A DNA stretch of 64,000 nt from Serripes groenlandicus (Eukaryota > Mollusca > Bivalvia > Cardiida > Cardiidae), in assembly GCA_031761405.1 (NCBI GenBank), contig JASEVX010000003.1, positions 16,409,139 through 16,473,138 of the forward strand, read 5' to 3'. Every line of letters starts with the position of its first letter. Position 1 is the first letter of the stretch. The notes under the pieces were generated by a model. That model did not search any database and was not told the DNA's origin. It was given only the letters and a program-made list of their open reading frames with translations. This document shows, in pieces, positions 23,860 through 34,792 of the stretch. A program made the translations under genes and the position numbers.

Positions 23860-24770
23860 GTCAAATTCCTGTTTGAAATGTTATTGTGGCAATGTTACAG
23901 TTAAGAATTCCTATTTGACGAAGTAGTACCATGTACTGCGTAGTTAAAAAAAAATCCTCAATGCAGATAACTTGTGTGTCCTTAGGCTAGTCATTCACTC
24001 GGACTTCTGTTAGGGCGACACGTTCACCAACGTATGATTTGCATGTCTTTCTCTCATCTGTACACAACCTATTATTATACTCAGGAAATAAATCCTTTGT
24101 TTCTATTTACCATTCGTCGGGAGAAATTGGTTATTTCACGATGTCTGAAACATCCGGAGATTCTTCCACATTTGGCGAACGTCGACTAACGCTATACTCA
24201 TACGTTTATGGAAAGAACTGTCGAATTCAAAATTATAAGTTTTATTTCATTTGCAACTTATTATTGAGGACAATGTTTAACAACAATTTAAGTTCAAACA
24301 GTATGCAGATATAATGAGTTACGAGGTTGCACTTTTCTATAGATGCATATAGTTGTTGAAAACACGTAATTAATTTAAAGAGAGGGCCTTGTTTGAAGCG
24401 CGTAAAATCTAGAGCTTTACATGAAAATCAAAATCAAAGCTACATATGTGCAATGAGTCATATTGAAAACAGTGTATTTAAACGACAAGTTGCCAAAACG
24501 GTCAGTTTCTTTCGACATAATACTTTCAAGACCTTCTTAATTTCTCTGTAGATGTCTTCGGTTGAGACTTGTCTGAAAATAGCGTATGATATTTTGGCTT
24601 ATTTCATATAAGTAGCCTGTATTCAGATGACAAATATACATAAACAAGTACATCCAATATAATTGGTAGACATATGTCGGGTGAAAACTTGATTTACAGT
24701 AGGAATAAAGCTGCTAGGAGTGAGCATCGTCAATGAACCATGTGTAAATGTCTTCCAAGGGAGCTGCGGA
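23860..24770. other. Unassigned stretch
   Basis: I see no supported gene. The 91-codon frame at 24039-24314 has no recognisable motif. Confidence 0.35.
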
Positions 24771-25390
24771 AAGTCAAAAGTAACTAGTTTTTGACCTCAA
24801 ATGACCCAGTTTCAAACCCGAATCCACAGACTTTAAATGGTAGTAATTGCTGCCCTCCTTGGCGCTCATGGTTGCGGGGTTATCATTACGACTGACTGGC
24901 TGGTTCTTGGATAAACTGGAACGGTAGTACTGGTAACTTACCAAGAAAACCCCGTGCTAAAGCTGAATAACTTGATGGAGATTATTGTTCTGATCATGTT
25001 TGAAGATTTCAATGGCAAATTTGACCCCAAGTGTGCTCACAGGGTTTTCTAGAATGTGTCATAGTCACGTAGTTCTAGACCCAACATGATTCAGTTTCGA
25101 ACCTGACTGCGATCTGATGGCGATGAATGTTCTGATGATTTTTACAAAAGTTTGGATAAACACGAGAGACATGATGGCCCTTGATTGCTCACCCCGAGTT
25201 ATGCCAACAACATAGTCACTTACATAAACTAATTTTGTGGTCAGGTAAGCTATTACTAAAATGTTAGCAAGATTTTCTTCAATGTTGCCTAGTGACCTAG
25301 TCTTTTACTGGACTAGAGCAATGTTCAAATCCATCCTAGATATCAGCCAAACACTCATTCTGGCAAAGGTTCAACAGGCTCAAATTTAAC
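24770..25390 (+). repeat. Bivalve-type repeat: diverged 230-290 bp units
   Basis: TAACTAGTTTTTGACCTCAA and CCCAGTTTCAAACCCGA (about 24781), then GTAGTTCTAGACCCAACATG and CAGTTTCGAACCTGAC (about 25066), then GACCTAGTCTTTTACTGGAC and CAATGTTCAAATCCATC (about 25291) are three successive versions of one motif. A SINE family C-like piece seems to lie within the first (24885-24985). Confidence 0.55.
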
Positions 25391-25539
25391 AAGAGCTGTT
25401 CGCAAGACAGCATGCTCGACTTGTTAGCCATTTGATACTATTGTCAACAGTTGTTACTGAGATAGTGGCTTGATAGTATAGTACTATAAATCAAGTTGGA
25501 TTAGTCTTGTTTGAATAGCGTCTGCGGTTTGTGAGAAAA

Positions 25540-26090
25540 TGCCTTGCATGCAAAACTTTAACCAGAATTTCTAAGTTAAAAAAAGGCCATAATTTGCATT
25601 GAATGCTATATAGAGTTAGCATACTTGATTGTTTACATATGTGTGATGGTTGTGAATGGTTGTATAAAGTTTCAATGCAATGCATCAAGTAGTTACCAAG
25701 ATATGGATTCTTAATGAACTTTAACCAGAATTTCTAATAGAAAAAGGGGCATAATTGTGTCAAAATCTGATATAGAGCTTTGGGACTTGTTCTACAAGGT
25801 CATTTGATGATGTCCAATATGTGTGTGAAGTTTTAAAGCGATAGCATCTGTTGTTTGTTAGAAAAAGACTTGCATGCACAACTTTAACCAACATTTCTAA
25901 GTCCAAAAAGGGGCATGATTGTGTCAAATTCTTATATAGAGTTATGGGAATTGTCCTGCAATGTCATTTGATGATGTCCAATAAGTGTGTGAAGTTTCAA
26001 AGCGATAGCATCTGTTGTTTTTGAGAAAAAGCCTTGCATGCAAAACTTTAACTAAAGTTGCAACACCAACGCACAAGTGACTGTTATATT
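25540..26090 (+). repeat. Bivalve-type tandem repeat, about 165-bp units
   Basis: Units restart at ACTTTAACCAGAATTTCTAA (25553 and 25719), ACTTTAACCAACATTTCTAA (25881) and ACTTTAACTAAAGTTGC (26046). Spacings are 166, 162 and 165 bp. Each includes AAAAAGGGGCATAATTGTGT or a variant, a TATAGAGTTA stretch, TTTGATGATGTCCAATA and AGCGATAGCATCTGTTGTTT. Confidence 0.75.
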
Positions 26091-26330
26091 TCTACCAAAT
26101 TACCTTAAAATCAGACGTGCAGATTCATAAGAGAAGTGTTCCATTTGTCATTCAACCAACCAACCACCCTTCTGAGGTTGCAGTGTTTTGCATAGAATTT
26201 AAATGTTTAACAATTTTATAACAGGACCCTATTATAAAGAAACATTTCTGTGATATTTGGTTGAAATCGGTGCAGTGGTTTAGGAGGAGATTAATAATTT
26301 AAATAAATAAGTAATTAAAAAACTAATCTA
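26090..26330 (+). repeat. Bivalve-type repeat, 3' part
   Basis: ACCTTAAAATCAGACGTGCAG, TGAGGTTGCAGTGTTTTGCA, CATTTCTGTGATATTTGGTT, GAAATCGGTGCAGTGGTTTA and GGAGGAGATT. Same 3' organisation as the array at 16080-17275. Confidence 0.6.
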
Positions 26331-26689
26331 CATGTCATTTTATTCTGTAATGAAGTAAAGTAGACATTTGCACTTTATTATATATCACATCATTTTAATA
26401 ACATGAAAAATGGTTTATAAAAAGGTTAATAAAAGTAATTTTCCAAAGCAATTAAGATTGATTGGAGTTTAATGCCATTTCCAACAGTATGTCTTATATA
26501 TAAAACTTCAACTTGTACACAACTTTCTTCCCAGGTAAAAGACTATCATTTCAAAAAGAAAATAGCCATTGATGCAGGTCATAATATTTCCAAAGTCATA
26601 TGCTGCAGATATGTTGTATGTTGGTTTGGGTTAAGCAACACATTTAACAAAGGAATTTTCGAGTGATTTCTACAGATTCGCTGAATGTT

Positions 26690-26880
26690 GGGAAGGATTA
26701 ACATCTTGTCCAAAATGTGAACATATCTGTAAATGAAATTTTCATAAATGAATAGAGCTGAAAACAATGTGGCAAAAAGAGTAATTTCTCGTTTTCTCAA
26801 GGTGTTTTTAAAAGTTGTCTGCTGCGCAGCATCCGGTGTGTCTGTATGAGGTAAAGGGTTCTGTTTGATATTTACTTTCA
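26690..26880. mobile_element. Hairpin MITE of the TTAA family
   Basis: GGATTAACATCTTGTCC on the left, centre GAAAACAATGTGGCAAAAAG then CTCAAGGTGTTTTTAAAAG, and right end GTTGTCTGCTGCGCAGC, GTCTGTATGAGGTAAAGGGT. The right half follows the consensus better than the left. The minus-strand 132-codon frame across it is chance. Confidence 0.5.
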
Positions 26881-26884
26881 TGTT

Positions 26885-27740
26885 TCCTGAAAAGAGAAGA
26901 CAATATATATATATATCCCAACATGTAAATATATCACAATCAAACGTTTGCACTGTAAGTAGTAGTTGTCTATACAACTATTCTGGCAAATGGCACAGGA
27001 AATAAAGACAAATACAAGGTGGTTTTAAATAAAACTTAATTCTATAATTGAATAATCTAAATTTAACAACATTCTTGATACAGGTGACTTCTTTTGCCTC
27101 CATAGCACATCTCTTTCAGTTCGAAAACAAAAAAGCCGCCCATGAGGTTAAATGTGTCTTTCTCTAACAACAATTTTATAAAATAGTATAATATTGGCAT
27201 ATTAAATACATGTATTATAATTATGTATATCAAACTATGAATAACTTGTGTACTGTAGCTAGATGAATCATGCCTTATCTTGAATTCAACAATCATTGCT
27301 AATAGTACATTTAAGATTAAAATGAACATAAATCAAATAATGCATTCATAACTCTTAAAAATAAGCTGCATGTCAAGTCAAATTTTCTTATTATGATTTG
27401 TTCTAAAAAGTAACAAAATGTCTAAATAAAAATAAATTGCTCAATTATTCCATCCAAGTAAAACATCCTGCTCAAAGTTTCTTCTGAATTGTTCACATAA
27501 TCTGTTCTTTACTCAATGTTTTCAAATTGAACATTATTAAAAAGCTTATCTTTCAAATACAAAAACATATACCTGGACAAGCAAATGTAAGCAACATCCT
27601 TATTTATTTCTTGAATGCCATTCCTTACTGCAGCAATGCCTTGAACCTGGTAATATTCAAAGAACAAGTTTAAATTTTATTTTATTGATTTCTAACTATT
27701 CCCAAACACAACAAATCAAAACTAGAACTATCACTGAAGA
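26885..27740. other. Unassigned AT-rich stretch
   Basis: A short TA run at 26903-26916, otherwise nothing I can support. The minus-strand frame 27063-27329 is leucine- and isoleucine-rich and has no recognisable motif. Confidence 0.35.
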
Positions 27741-27998
27741 TGATAAATACCCCCAAAACAGCACCTTGACCCACACCATAACTTAATAAGTACAAGGGCC
27801 ATAACTCTGTAAAATAACATGCAATTGTAAGACCTTAAGGATATGCACATCTCCTCTTGGTAAGATTTTATTGAATTCCACCCAGTGGTTTGTAAGAAAA
27901 AGGCCGCGCAAAATATGACTTCCGGCTGACCGACCGACAGACAGACAGACCAACACAGTGACTCCTATATACCCCTCTTCTTCGAAGGGGGTATAATA
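27740..27998 (+). repeat. Bivalve-type repeat with 3' hairpin
   Basis: CAGCACCTTGACCCACACCA, AAGGGCCATAACTCTG, CACCCAGTGGTTTGTAAGAAA, CCGACCGACAGACAGACAG, then ACTCCTATATACCCC and GGGGGTATAATAAT. TATACCCCTCTTC and GAAGGGGGTATA form a terminal stem with a short loop, followed by CTAG. A 3' hairpin close to a CTRR end is a Helitron-like feature, but the copy near 17.8 kb does not end in CTRR and no 5' end is visible, so I do not assign it. Confidence 0.6.
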
Positions 27999-28499
27999 AT
28001 CTAGATAAAGAAAATTTGTTTTTGAATTAAGTTTTAAACATTGCAGCAAAAGGAGAAATGGTTCATTTTAAATAGACAACTGCAGACAAGTCAAAATGTA
28101 CTTGCATGTAGCAAATGGTAAAATTGCATTAAACATTAGTAAATTCATGACATCAGTTGCCAAAGAGTACCTGGATTTGTGAACTGATTTCCCTGTACAA
28201 ATTATAAGTGTAGATTTGATGAAACCGAATCCAATTCAAATTATTCACTGATGCAGTCCGCTTTTGACATTTCTGCAGCAACATTTTTGTTACAAACGTT
28301 TAAAATTCTCAATTACAAAAAGTTTCGTTTATTCTGCCACCCTTTTCTTTAGATGTTTTAAATGAGTTTCAAAACAGCATATATCAGACAGGTTTTTAAT
28401 AGAGATATATGCCTCTTATTCTGACAACATGTTTTTTACATCTTTTGGTTATATTGTTGTATAACAATAAGAGGCGCAAGAGGACCAGTATCGCTCCAC

Positions 28500-28900
28500 T
28501 GCCATTAATAGGCAAACATTAAATATCCAAACAGCCCAGCCTCCTGATGGCCATGTTGTTTTACCAATCACCATGGCTTGAAGGAATCTTTTAGGGTGTC
28601 ACTCAAGGAACATTTGAGCAAAATTATTTGAAAATCAGCCAAAAACTTTGGGAGGAGAAGATTTTTAACTATAGCCATATATAGCAAAAATAGCCCCACC
28701 CACTGGCAACCATGTTTTTCCACCAATCAACATGGCTTGAAGGAAACCAGAATTTTTGAGGATCCACATAAATTGAAGGAATTTAGGTGAGGACATTGAG
28801 AAGATGCTTCCTATGAAGTTTCATCCCAATGGTTAGGGAGCAAAAGTTGTTTGAAACAAAAAGTTGACACAAGCACGCACACCGGACAATTCGTTATGAC
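28500..28900 (+). repeat. Bivalve-type repeat, two 160-bp units
   Basis: GCCATGTTGTTTTACCAATC (about 28549) and AACCATGTTTTTCCACCAATC (about 28707), each followed by ATGGCTTGAAGGAA. The 3' end reads AGTTTCATCCCAATGGTTAG and ACACAAGCACGCACACCGGAC. Same family as 16080-17275. Confidence 0.65.
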
Positions 28901-28934
28901 ATAAGCTTGACTGGCTTTAACCTAGTGGAGCTTA

Positions 28935-30020
28935 AAACTGGTAGTGCAAAACACAGCTTAAAGACCAACCTATTTCCAGTTGTAAGCATTCTTTCTTAGT
29001 AAACTGTACAGCAGGCCATCTGCAACATGCTTGGACTGTATATCCTTTCCCTACTAATGACAAATAAAATGTGTAAGAAAGAGAATGTTTATTGCTCCAC
29101 ATTTGATACAATAATGCAAAAGTGAAATTTTATTTACCGTTTTTCTTTCTGACATACAACAAATCTGCAGCACATTACTTATATATAGTATTATAGTAAT
29201 ATAGTACCGTACTTATATACACATATATAGGCAAAATGGATTTGCATATTATTATATATGAAGGAGTTAATTTATTTCCAGCCCTGCATTCAATGACTGA
29301 TCATAACACACAATCCCAATAATGAACATATGAAGTAGGAGTTATTTTCATGTTTAATACTGTTTGATTTTAAAGTATAAATGTCTAATAACCATTTGCT
29401 TCATTCTAATGCTTGTTTTGAAATCCTTTTGCCACAATGTTTTCAGCTCTATTCAATAATTTTACTTTCATTACTAGATATTTTTCTTTATTTTTGATTA
29501 GATGTTTTCAAAGTCCTCTGCTACTGATTTCTTGTATGTAGGAATGGCGTAAACACAGGGCTCATATATGCTAATCTTCTGGTCAGTTTCTATAAACACA
29601 TCTTATTTTGGAAAGATAGCATCTGCAAGCATGAAAGTATAATTTGTAAACATGTATATTTGAAAACATGGTGGATGAAAAGGAAATTAAATTAAGATCA
29701 TTTATCTTCTCCTACAATTGTTGTTAAAGCTATTTTCTGCATGTTTGTAAAAAGTCATCTGCTCCAGAAAAAGATTTTACCAGTGTACATGTATGGAACA
29801 GCTATTCAACTATTCTGCTGCATTTCAAACACACTTTCTATCAAAGAAATGGAATCATGAAAATAATAGATACAAATATTTACATACACACCGTTTCTAA
29901 TAAGCCCATCATTATGTTCTTCTGTCAAAGGTATGCAAGAAACAACCACATCTGGTCATTCCATAACATCCAGTCTGTTTTGCCTTTATGGAATATGGAA
30001 AGAAAGATATAATTACAATT
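28935..30020. other. AT-rich stretch with MITE half-sites
   Basis: No gene. Around 29430-29560 there are isolated pieces of the TTAA hairpin family (TTTTGCCACAATGTTTTCAG, GATGTTTTCAAAGTCCTCTG), too decayed to delimit. Confidence 0.35.
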
Positions 30021-30027
30021 TAATTCT

Positions 30028-30245
30028 TTAACCCTTTTAACAACAATTATGCAGCAGACAACATATTTTGTCAAGAAATAGAAAATCTCTATAAGTGAAT
30101 GGATAACCTATGATTAAAAGTGGAAAACATTGTGGCAAAAGAAGAAGTTGCTTGTTTTGAGTCATTTCTTCTTTTGTCACTATGTTTTCAAAAAGCTGTC
30201 TGCTGCATAGGCGTCAGAAAGCATCTATATGAGGGAAAGGGTTAA
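30028..30245. mobile_element. Hairpin MITE of the TTAA family, 218 bp
   Basis: Begins TTAACCC and ends AAAGGGTTAA. Left arm: TTATGCAGCAGACAAC. Centre: AAAACATTGTGGCAAAAGAA faces TTCTTCTTTTGTCACTATGT and TTTTC. Right arm: GCTGTCTGCTGCATAGGCGT and ATATGAGGGAAAGGGTTAA. TTAA at both ends could be either part of the TIR or a TTAA target duplication, as in piggyBac or Kolobok elements. Confidence 0.7.
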
Positions 30246-30404
30246 ATGGAGATGAGAATTTAACATTTGTAAAAAGCTCTTCTCAGTACTGTATATAGTC
30301 ATCAACTTGTCAAACATGGAAATATACTAGATCCAGAGACCTAGACACACTATGATACATCACTCTTTTAACCATTTCCAACGTATTAGAAAGACACTGC
30401 AACT

Positions 30405-30610
30405 GATAATATTTTAGTGGTGTTTTATGCTGCTTTCAGCATTATTTCAGTTATATCACGGCAACAGTTCACTTATTCCTGATCCCTTGGTAAACAAGCC
30501 AGTACAAGGCTAGGAAATGTGCCTTGCCCAAATGCACTCCACCATGACCACTGTGCCTTGACTGGGGATTGAAACCGGGATGCCCGATTCCAAATCCCGA
30601 CACTAACCAC
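30405..30610 (-). repeat. tRNA-derived SINE, family A, antisense
   Basis: The reverse complement reads TTAGTGTCGGGATTTGGAAT (A-box side), CCGGTTTCAATCCCCAGTC (B-box), CATGGTGGAGTGCATTTGGG, CACATTTCCTAGCCTTGTAC, TGGCTTGTTTACCAAGGGAT, then GCCGTGATATAACTGAAATA and GCATAAAACACCA. It is the fullest family A copy in the window. GTGATATAACTGAAATA is close to the family B centre, so the two SINE families share a conserved central part. Confidence 0.75.
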
Positions 30611-30654
30611 ACTGATAATGTCAATAAATGAAAGAATATTAATTGAATAGTAAA

Positions 30655-30771
30655 TGGAGAAATTGCTCATTATGACTTATTTCTCCCTTTGTCACAATGT
30701 TTTAAAATTCGTCTGCTGCATATACCGTACATGAACGCCCAGAATGTGTTTGCAAGTGGGAAAAGGGTTAA
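30655..30771. mobile_element. Right half of a TTAA-family hairpin MITE
   Basis: GAGAAATTGCTCATTATGAC, ATTTCTCCCTTTGTCACAAT, TCGTCTGCTGCATATAC and GTGGGAAAAGGGTTAA. The left arm is missing. Confidence 0.55.
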
Positions 30772-31084
30772 GGTTAAACATAATATTATTATTTTTTACC
30801 AACAACCTAGTGTTTGGTGAACAAATACCATTTTAAACCTTTTCCACATGCAGAGTCAAACTGATGCATATATGCTTGTAACTATTAGTCTATTAAATCA
30901 TTGCATCATTGAAGCTATTGAAATTATTCATCCTTAATGATTTGTTCTTAGATGTTTTCATCTGTTGATTCGCAGATGGTGAAATATGTGAGGAAGGATA
31001 AGGGAGATCAACTATAGAAACTCCTTGGAAACATTCTAAGTTAATTCAAGTAACATCGCAAAGTTCTAATAGATGGCAACTATC

Positions 31085-31117
31085 ACAAGAGCAAGAGAGA
31101 GAGGGGGAGAGAGAGAT

Positions 31118-31180
<63 letters not shown>

Positions 31181-31560
31181 TAGATAGAGAAAAGAGAGAG
31201 AGAGAGAAAAAGGAAAAAAGAATGAAAAAAGAAAGAGGGATACAGAGAGATAGGGGACATATATATAGAGAGCAAGAGAAATAACAGAGTGGAATAAAGA
31301 TAGAGAGAGAGAGAGAGAGATGGATAGAGAACAGACAAACATATAGATATATATATATATTGAGAGAGAGATGGGGACAGATACATTGTACATATATATA
31401 TATATATAGAAGAAAATAGACAAAGAGAGATAGTGTTGGGGGGGGGGGGTTACAGAGGGGCAGATAGATATAATGTGAGAGTGGGAGATGTAGATAGATA
31501 TATAGATACTAAGACAGAGAGGGCAGGAATGAATGAGACAGTGACTGAGTGAGAGAGAAC
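31085..31560 (+). repeat. Purine-rich and TA microsatellite tract
   Basis: Alternating GA runs, GATA runs, a 44-bp TA run (31121-31164), shorter TA runs (about 31341-31360 and 31391-31408) and a G12 run (31438-31449). Almost all non-TA bases on the plus strand are purines. The serine-, leucine- and tyrosine-rich minus-strand open frames of 106-125 codons are translations of this tract and not genes. Confidence 0.9.
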
Positions 31561-31599
31561 CGTATTAACTTAACTATACATATATATACATAGCAGACG

Positions 31600-31760
31600 A
31601 CTTTGAAAACATACTTGAAAAAATGAAAACTCCCTACAAGTGAAAGTACAATAATTGAATAGAGTTGAACACATGGTAACAAAGGGAGAAATTGGTTGTT
31701 TGGGGCAATTTCTTCTTTTGTCGCCATGTTTTCACACATTTCCTTTATAAAGGGCCCATT
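31600..31760. mobile_element. TTAA-family hairpin MITE, partial
   Basis: GCAGACGACTTTGAAAACAT, ACATGGTAACAAAGGGAGAA, ATTGGTTGTTTGGGGCAATT and TCTTCTTTTGTCGCCATGTT form the usual arms. The TTAACCC ends are not present. Confidence 0.5.
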
Positions 31761-31872
31761 GATTGTCAAACTTTTTTCAGTTATTACCTAATTAGTAAAT
31801 CAAACAACTATACATTTCTTCCATCTGAGAAATTGTAACTACCTCTCATTTAAAGAATACTTAAGATCGTTT

Positions 31873-32094
31873 ATGATGGCCAGGTACAAGCAAGGAGACT
31901 TTTTCTCCGGGGATGATGACTTAGACTTAGATATGTTACTGGGAGATCATACATGTGACGAATTAGAGAATAATTCTGACGGAAAAGACACTGTGTGTGT
32001 GTATCAGTGTCCTCAGTGTAATAATGATATACATGTGATAGATGAGCCCTCTGATCCGAGTCTATACTGTTTGCATAGTATATATATGTGGTAA
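31873..32094 (+). CDS. Candidate exon: acidic N-terminus plus CxxC motif, unrecognised
   Basis: Open frame of 73 codons starting ATGATGGCC. The first half is acidic and hydrophilic (GDDDLDLDMLLGDHTCDELE), the second has YQCPQCNNDIHVIDEP, a CxxC knuckle. Composition and codon use differ from the AT-rich chance frames around it, which is why I keep it. GT dinucleotides follow in TTTGCATAGTATATATATG (about 32068-32086), so the true exon could end there and the last few codons be intron. GAGCCCTCTGATCCGAGT at 32045 is repeated with changes at 32098, so the end was locally duplicated. No family is recognised and no further exon is found; it might be a pseudogene fragment. Confidence 0.45.
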   Translation: MMARYKQGDFFSGDDDLDLDMLLGDHTCDELENNSDGKDTVCVYQCPQCNNDIHVIDEPSDPSLYCLHSIYMW

Positions 32095-32289
32095 TTGAGC
32101 CCTCCGATCTGAGTATATACTGCTTGAAGTGATAATTTCTTTAAATAATAACAATTTTGTTCAATGATAAGGGATAATTTCCTCTTTTCACTTAAGGGGT
32201 AGGGGATACAATTCTGAAAACATGTTTTAAGTTGGAATTTTACAGCATTTTCTTTTATAAATTGGTCTATGATCAGTTATTGTATCATC

Positions 32290-32511
32290 TTAACCCTTTC
32301 TCACATACAGCAAATGATTTTGAAAACATTATAACAAAAGCATAGAAAATTGATAGTATGATGACTGCAAAGAGTTGAACACATTGTGGCATAGGAGAAA
32401 TTTGCTTGTTTTCAACAATTTCTTCATTTGTCACTTGTTTTCAATAGTTGCTACTCTGTCAAACACTCTGGAGAGCTGCAGAGGACGCGTCTATATGCGG
32501 GAAAGGGTTAA
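32290..32511. mobile_element. Hairpin MITE of the TTAA family, 222 bp, both ends intact
   Basis: Begins TTAACCCTTTCTCACATA and ends TATGCGGGAAAGGGTTAA, inverted repeats with one or two mismatches. Inside, AACACATTGTGGCATAGGAG faces TTCTTCATTTGTCACTTGTT. There is no ORF. Best-delimited member in the window and the reference for the family. Confidence 0.75.
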
Positions 32512-32902
32512 TTTGAATTAAAAAAAATTCAATCATATATATGTAATACTAAATTACTTCAAAAAGAGAAATTTGCAAAATATCTTTAATAACAGTGAGT
32601 TGATATACTACTATAAAACACCAATGAGTGTATTACTACTTTTGAAAAACTAACAGCGTCATGCAAAACGTTTGATTGGTACAGTGTTAAGAGTTTTTTA
32701 AAAAACAGTTTTAAGTATACATCAAAGGCAATAAACTTGGACTCCTCTGATCTGAAGTTTAGTTGAAAGTTACTTCAGGTTTGGTAAATAATGTGTACAT
32801 GTCAAATCAAACATCACATCCTGTAATTAAGTTGTATACATGTCACATCTGGTAACCATCTGGAAACCAAGTTATGTCAATTATTTAAATTGTGCTGAAA
32901 AA

Positions 32903-33950
32903 TACACACTGTTTCAAAGATATAAGTCTTCTGACAAGATGAAATTTTTAATTGACAAAATATATTTGAAATCGCTCCTATTGACCAATTTAAAAAAGGG
33001 AGGCGCTCTCAAAAACAGTGCTGTTGATAGGTAAAATCAGAGACATCTTAGTCATAATACCTATGTTTCGCATTATCAATTAAAAAAAGGTGTACACCGT
33101 TTCAAAGATATAAGTCTTCCTGACAAGATGGATTAATTCAAATTGACAAAAGAAAATTGAAATCACTCATTTTGACCAATTTGAAAAGGAGGCGCTCTCA
33201 AAATCAGTGCAGTTGATACGTAAAATCAGAGAAATCTTAGTCATACTACCTATATTTCGAATTATCAATTAAAAACAATTGTACACCATTTCAAAGATAT
33301 AAGTCTTCCTGACAAGATGGATTAATTCAAATTGACAAAAAAAAATAGAAATCACTCATTTTGACCAATTTAAAAAAAGGAGGCGTTCTCAAAGCCAGTG
33401 CAGTTGATAAGTAAAATAAGAGAAATCATAGTCATAACACCTTTGTTTCTCATTATTAATTTAGAAAATGTATTATACACCGTTTCAAAGATATAAGTCT
33501 TCCTGACAAGATGGATTAATTCAAATTGACAAAGAAAATGAAATCACTCATTTTGACCAATTTAAAAAAAAGAGGCGCTTTCAAAATCTGTGCAGTTGAT
33601 AAGTAAAATCAGAGAAATCTTAGTCATAACACCTATGATTTGAATTATCAATTTAAAAAAATTGTACACCGTTTCGAAGAAATAAGTCTTCCTGACAAGA
33701 TGGATTAATTCAAATTGACAAAAAAAATTGAAATCACTCATTTTGACCAATTTAAAAAAAAGGAGGCGTTCTCAAAACCAGTGCAATTGATAAGTAAAAT
33801 CAGAGAAATCTTAGTGATAACACCTTTGTTTTGCATTCATTATCAATTTGAAAAAAAGTTGCACACCGTTTAACGATATATAAGTCTTCCCGACAATACG
33901 AAATGGTTTAAATTGACGTAGAATAATTGAACATTGTCATTTAAAACACG
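32903..33950 (+). repeat. Satellite array, six units of about 190 bp
   Basis: Units start with CACCGTTTCAAAGATATAAG or variants at about 32903, 33092, 33281, 33474, 33664 and 33862 (spacings 189, 189, 193, 190, 198). Each holds CTTCCTGACAAGATGGATTA, TTCAAATTGACAAA, ATCACTCATTTTGACCAATT, AGGAGGCGCTCTCAAA, GTGCAGTTGATAAGTAAAAT and GAGAAATCTTAGTCATAACA. The first and last units are the most diverged. Unit length is close to a nucleosome repeat, which may be coincidence. Length changes are concentrated in an A-run. Confidence 0.9.
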
Positions 33951-34613
33951 TCTGTTTGCTTATTCTAGTGGTAGACGGTAGCAAGACAATATTCCAAATC
34001 AGTATACTCTGTACTTTCACTTTCAACATCAATTTGATAAAGCTTTCAAATAAATGATAAATAATGTTAACAAAATCAATACAACCTTCAAAAGTTTCCT
34101 ATGTAAGACCTAAAATAGGAACCCGAAAATATTATTTCTTCGCTGTGAATATACATAAACAAATGGGTGTCATAATATGGAGCTTCACAATATTTGCAAA
34201 GAAGTTTTTTAAAACAAGTTTTCCGTATACTTCTCCTATACATATGAATTAATAAATATCATAAACATCAATTATTATCAAACAATCTACCTTATTTAGT
34301 TAGACTAGATGTGTAAAAACAATTTTCCACCGCTCGCTTCCTTTCACAACAAAATAAATAACGCGGTCATTTCCAGAATGCACTGTAATGATCACGTGGT
34401 TTGATCACGTGGCTTGACCCGCTCGCCGTTTAAATAATTGTGTTCTTTGTAAGGCATTTGTAATCATGTGTCGCTTATCTCTGTTTTTATATGTCTCTGT
34501 AAAAAGTAAATGGCGAATTTCAAGGGCGAAAACTTTTCCAAAACACCTAAACTAAAGTATTACTGAGATATATAAATATCATATTAATCGAGTATTACAG
34601 CAACTTATATAGA
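33951..34613. other. Unassigned stretch with paired CACGTG motifs
   Basis: GATCACGTGG occurs twice 15 bp apart at about 34390 and 34405, giving two E-box palindromes next to CTTGACCCGCTCGCCG. No gene is supported nearby. Confidence 0.35.
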
Positions 34614-34712
34614 GAGGGGGGAAAGACAGACAGAAAGAAAAAGACATACATGCAGAGATGGAAAGAGAGAGGGATAGAAAGATGGAGAGAGAAAAACATA
34701 CATTGACAGATG

Positions 34713-34790
<78 letters not shown>

Positions 34791-34792
34791 GG
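34614..34792 (+). repeat. GA microsatellite and purine-rich tract
   Basis: An uninterrupted GA run at 34721-34783, about 31 repeats, within a longer purine-rich stretch. The serine-leucine minus-strand frames of 68 and 107 codons are its translations. Confidence 0.9.

Noticed and set aside
31046..31423. Serine/leucine/tyrosine-rich minus-strand proteins
   Set aside because: They translate GA and TA microsatellites.
32290..32310. Telomeric or subtelomeric TTAACCC repeat
   Set aside because: TTAACCC occurs once per MITE end and is not in tandem; it is part of the element's inverted repeat.
32903..33950. CRISPR-like array
   Set aside because: Units are whole 190-bp repeats with no unique spacers, and the context is animal nuclear DNA.
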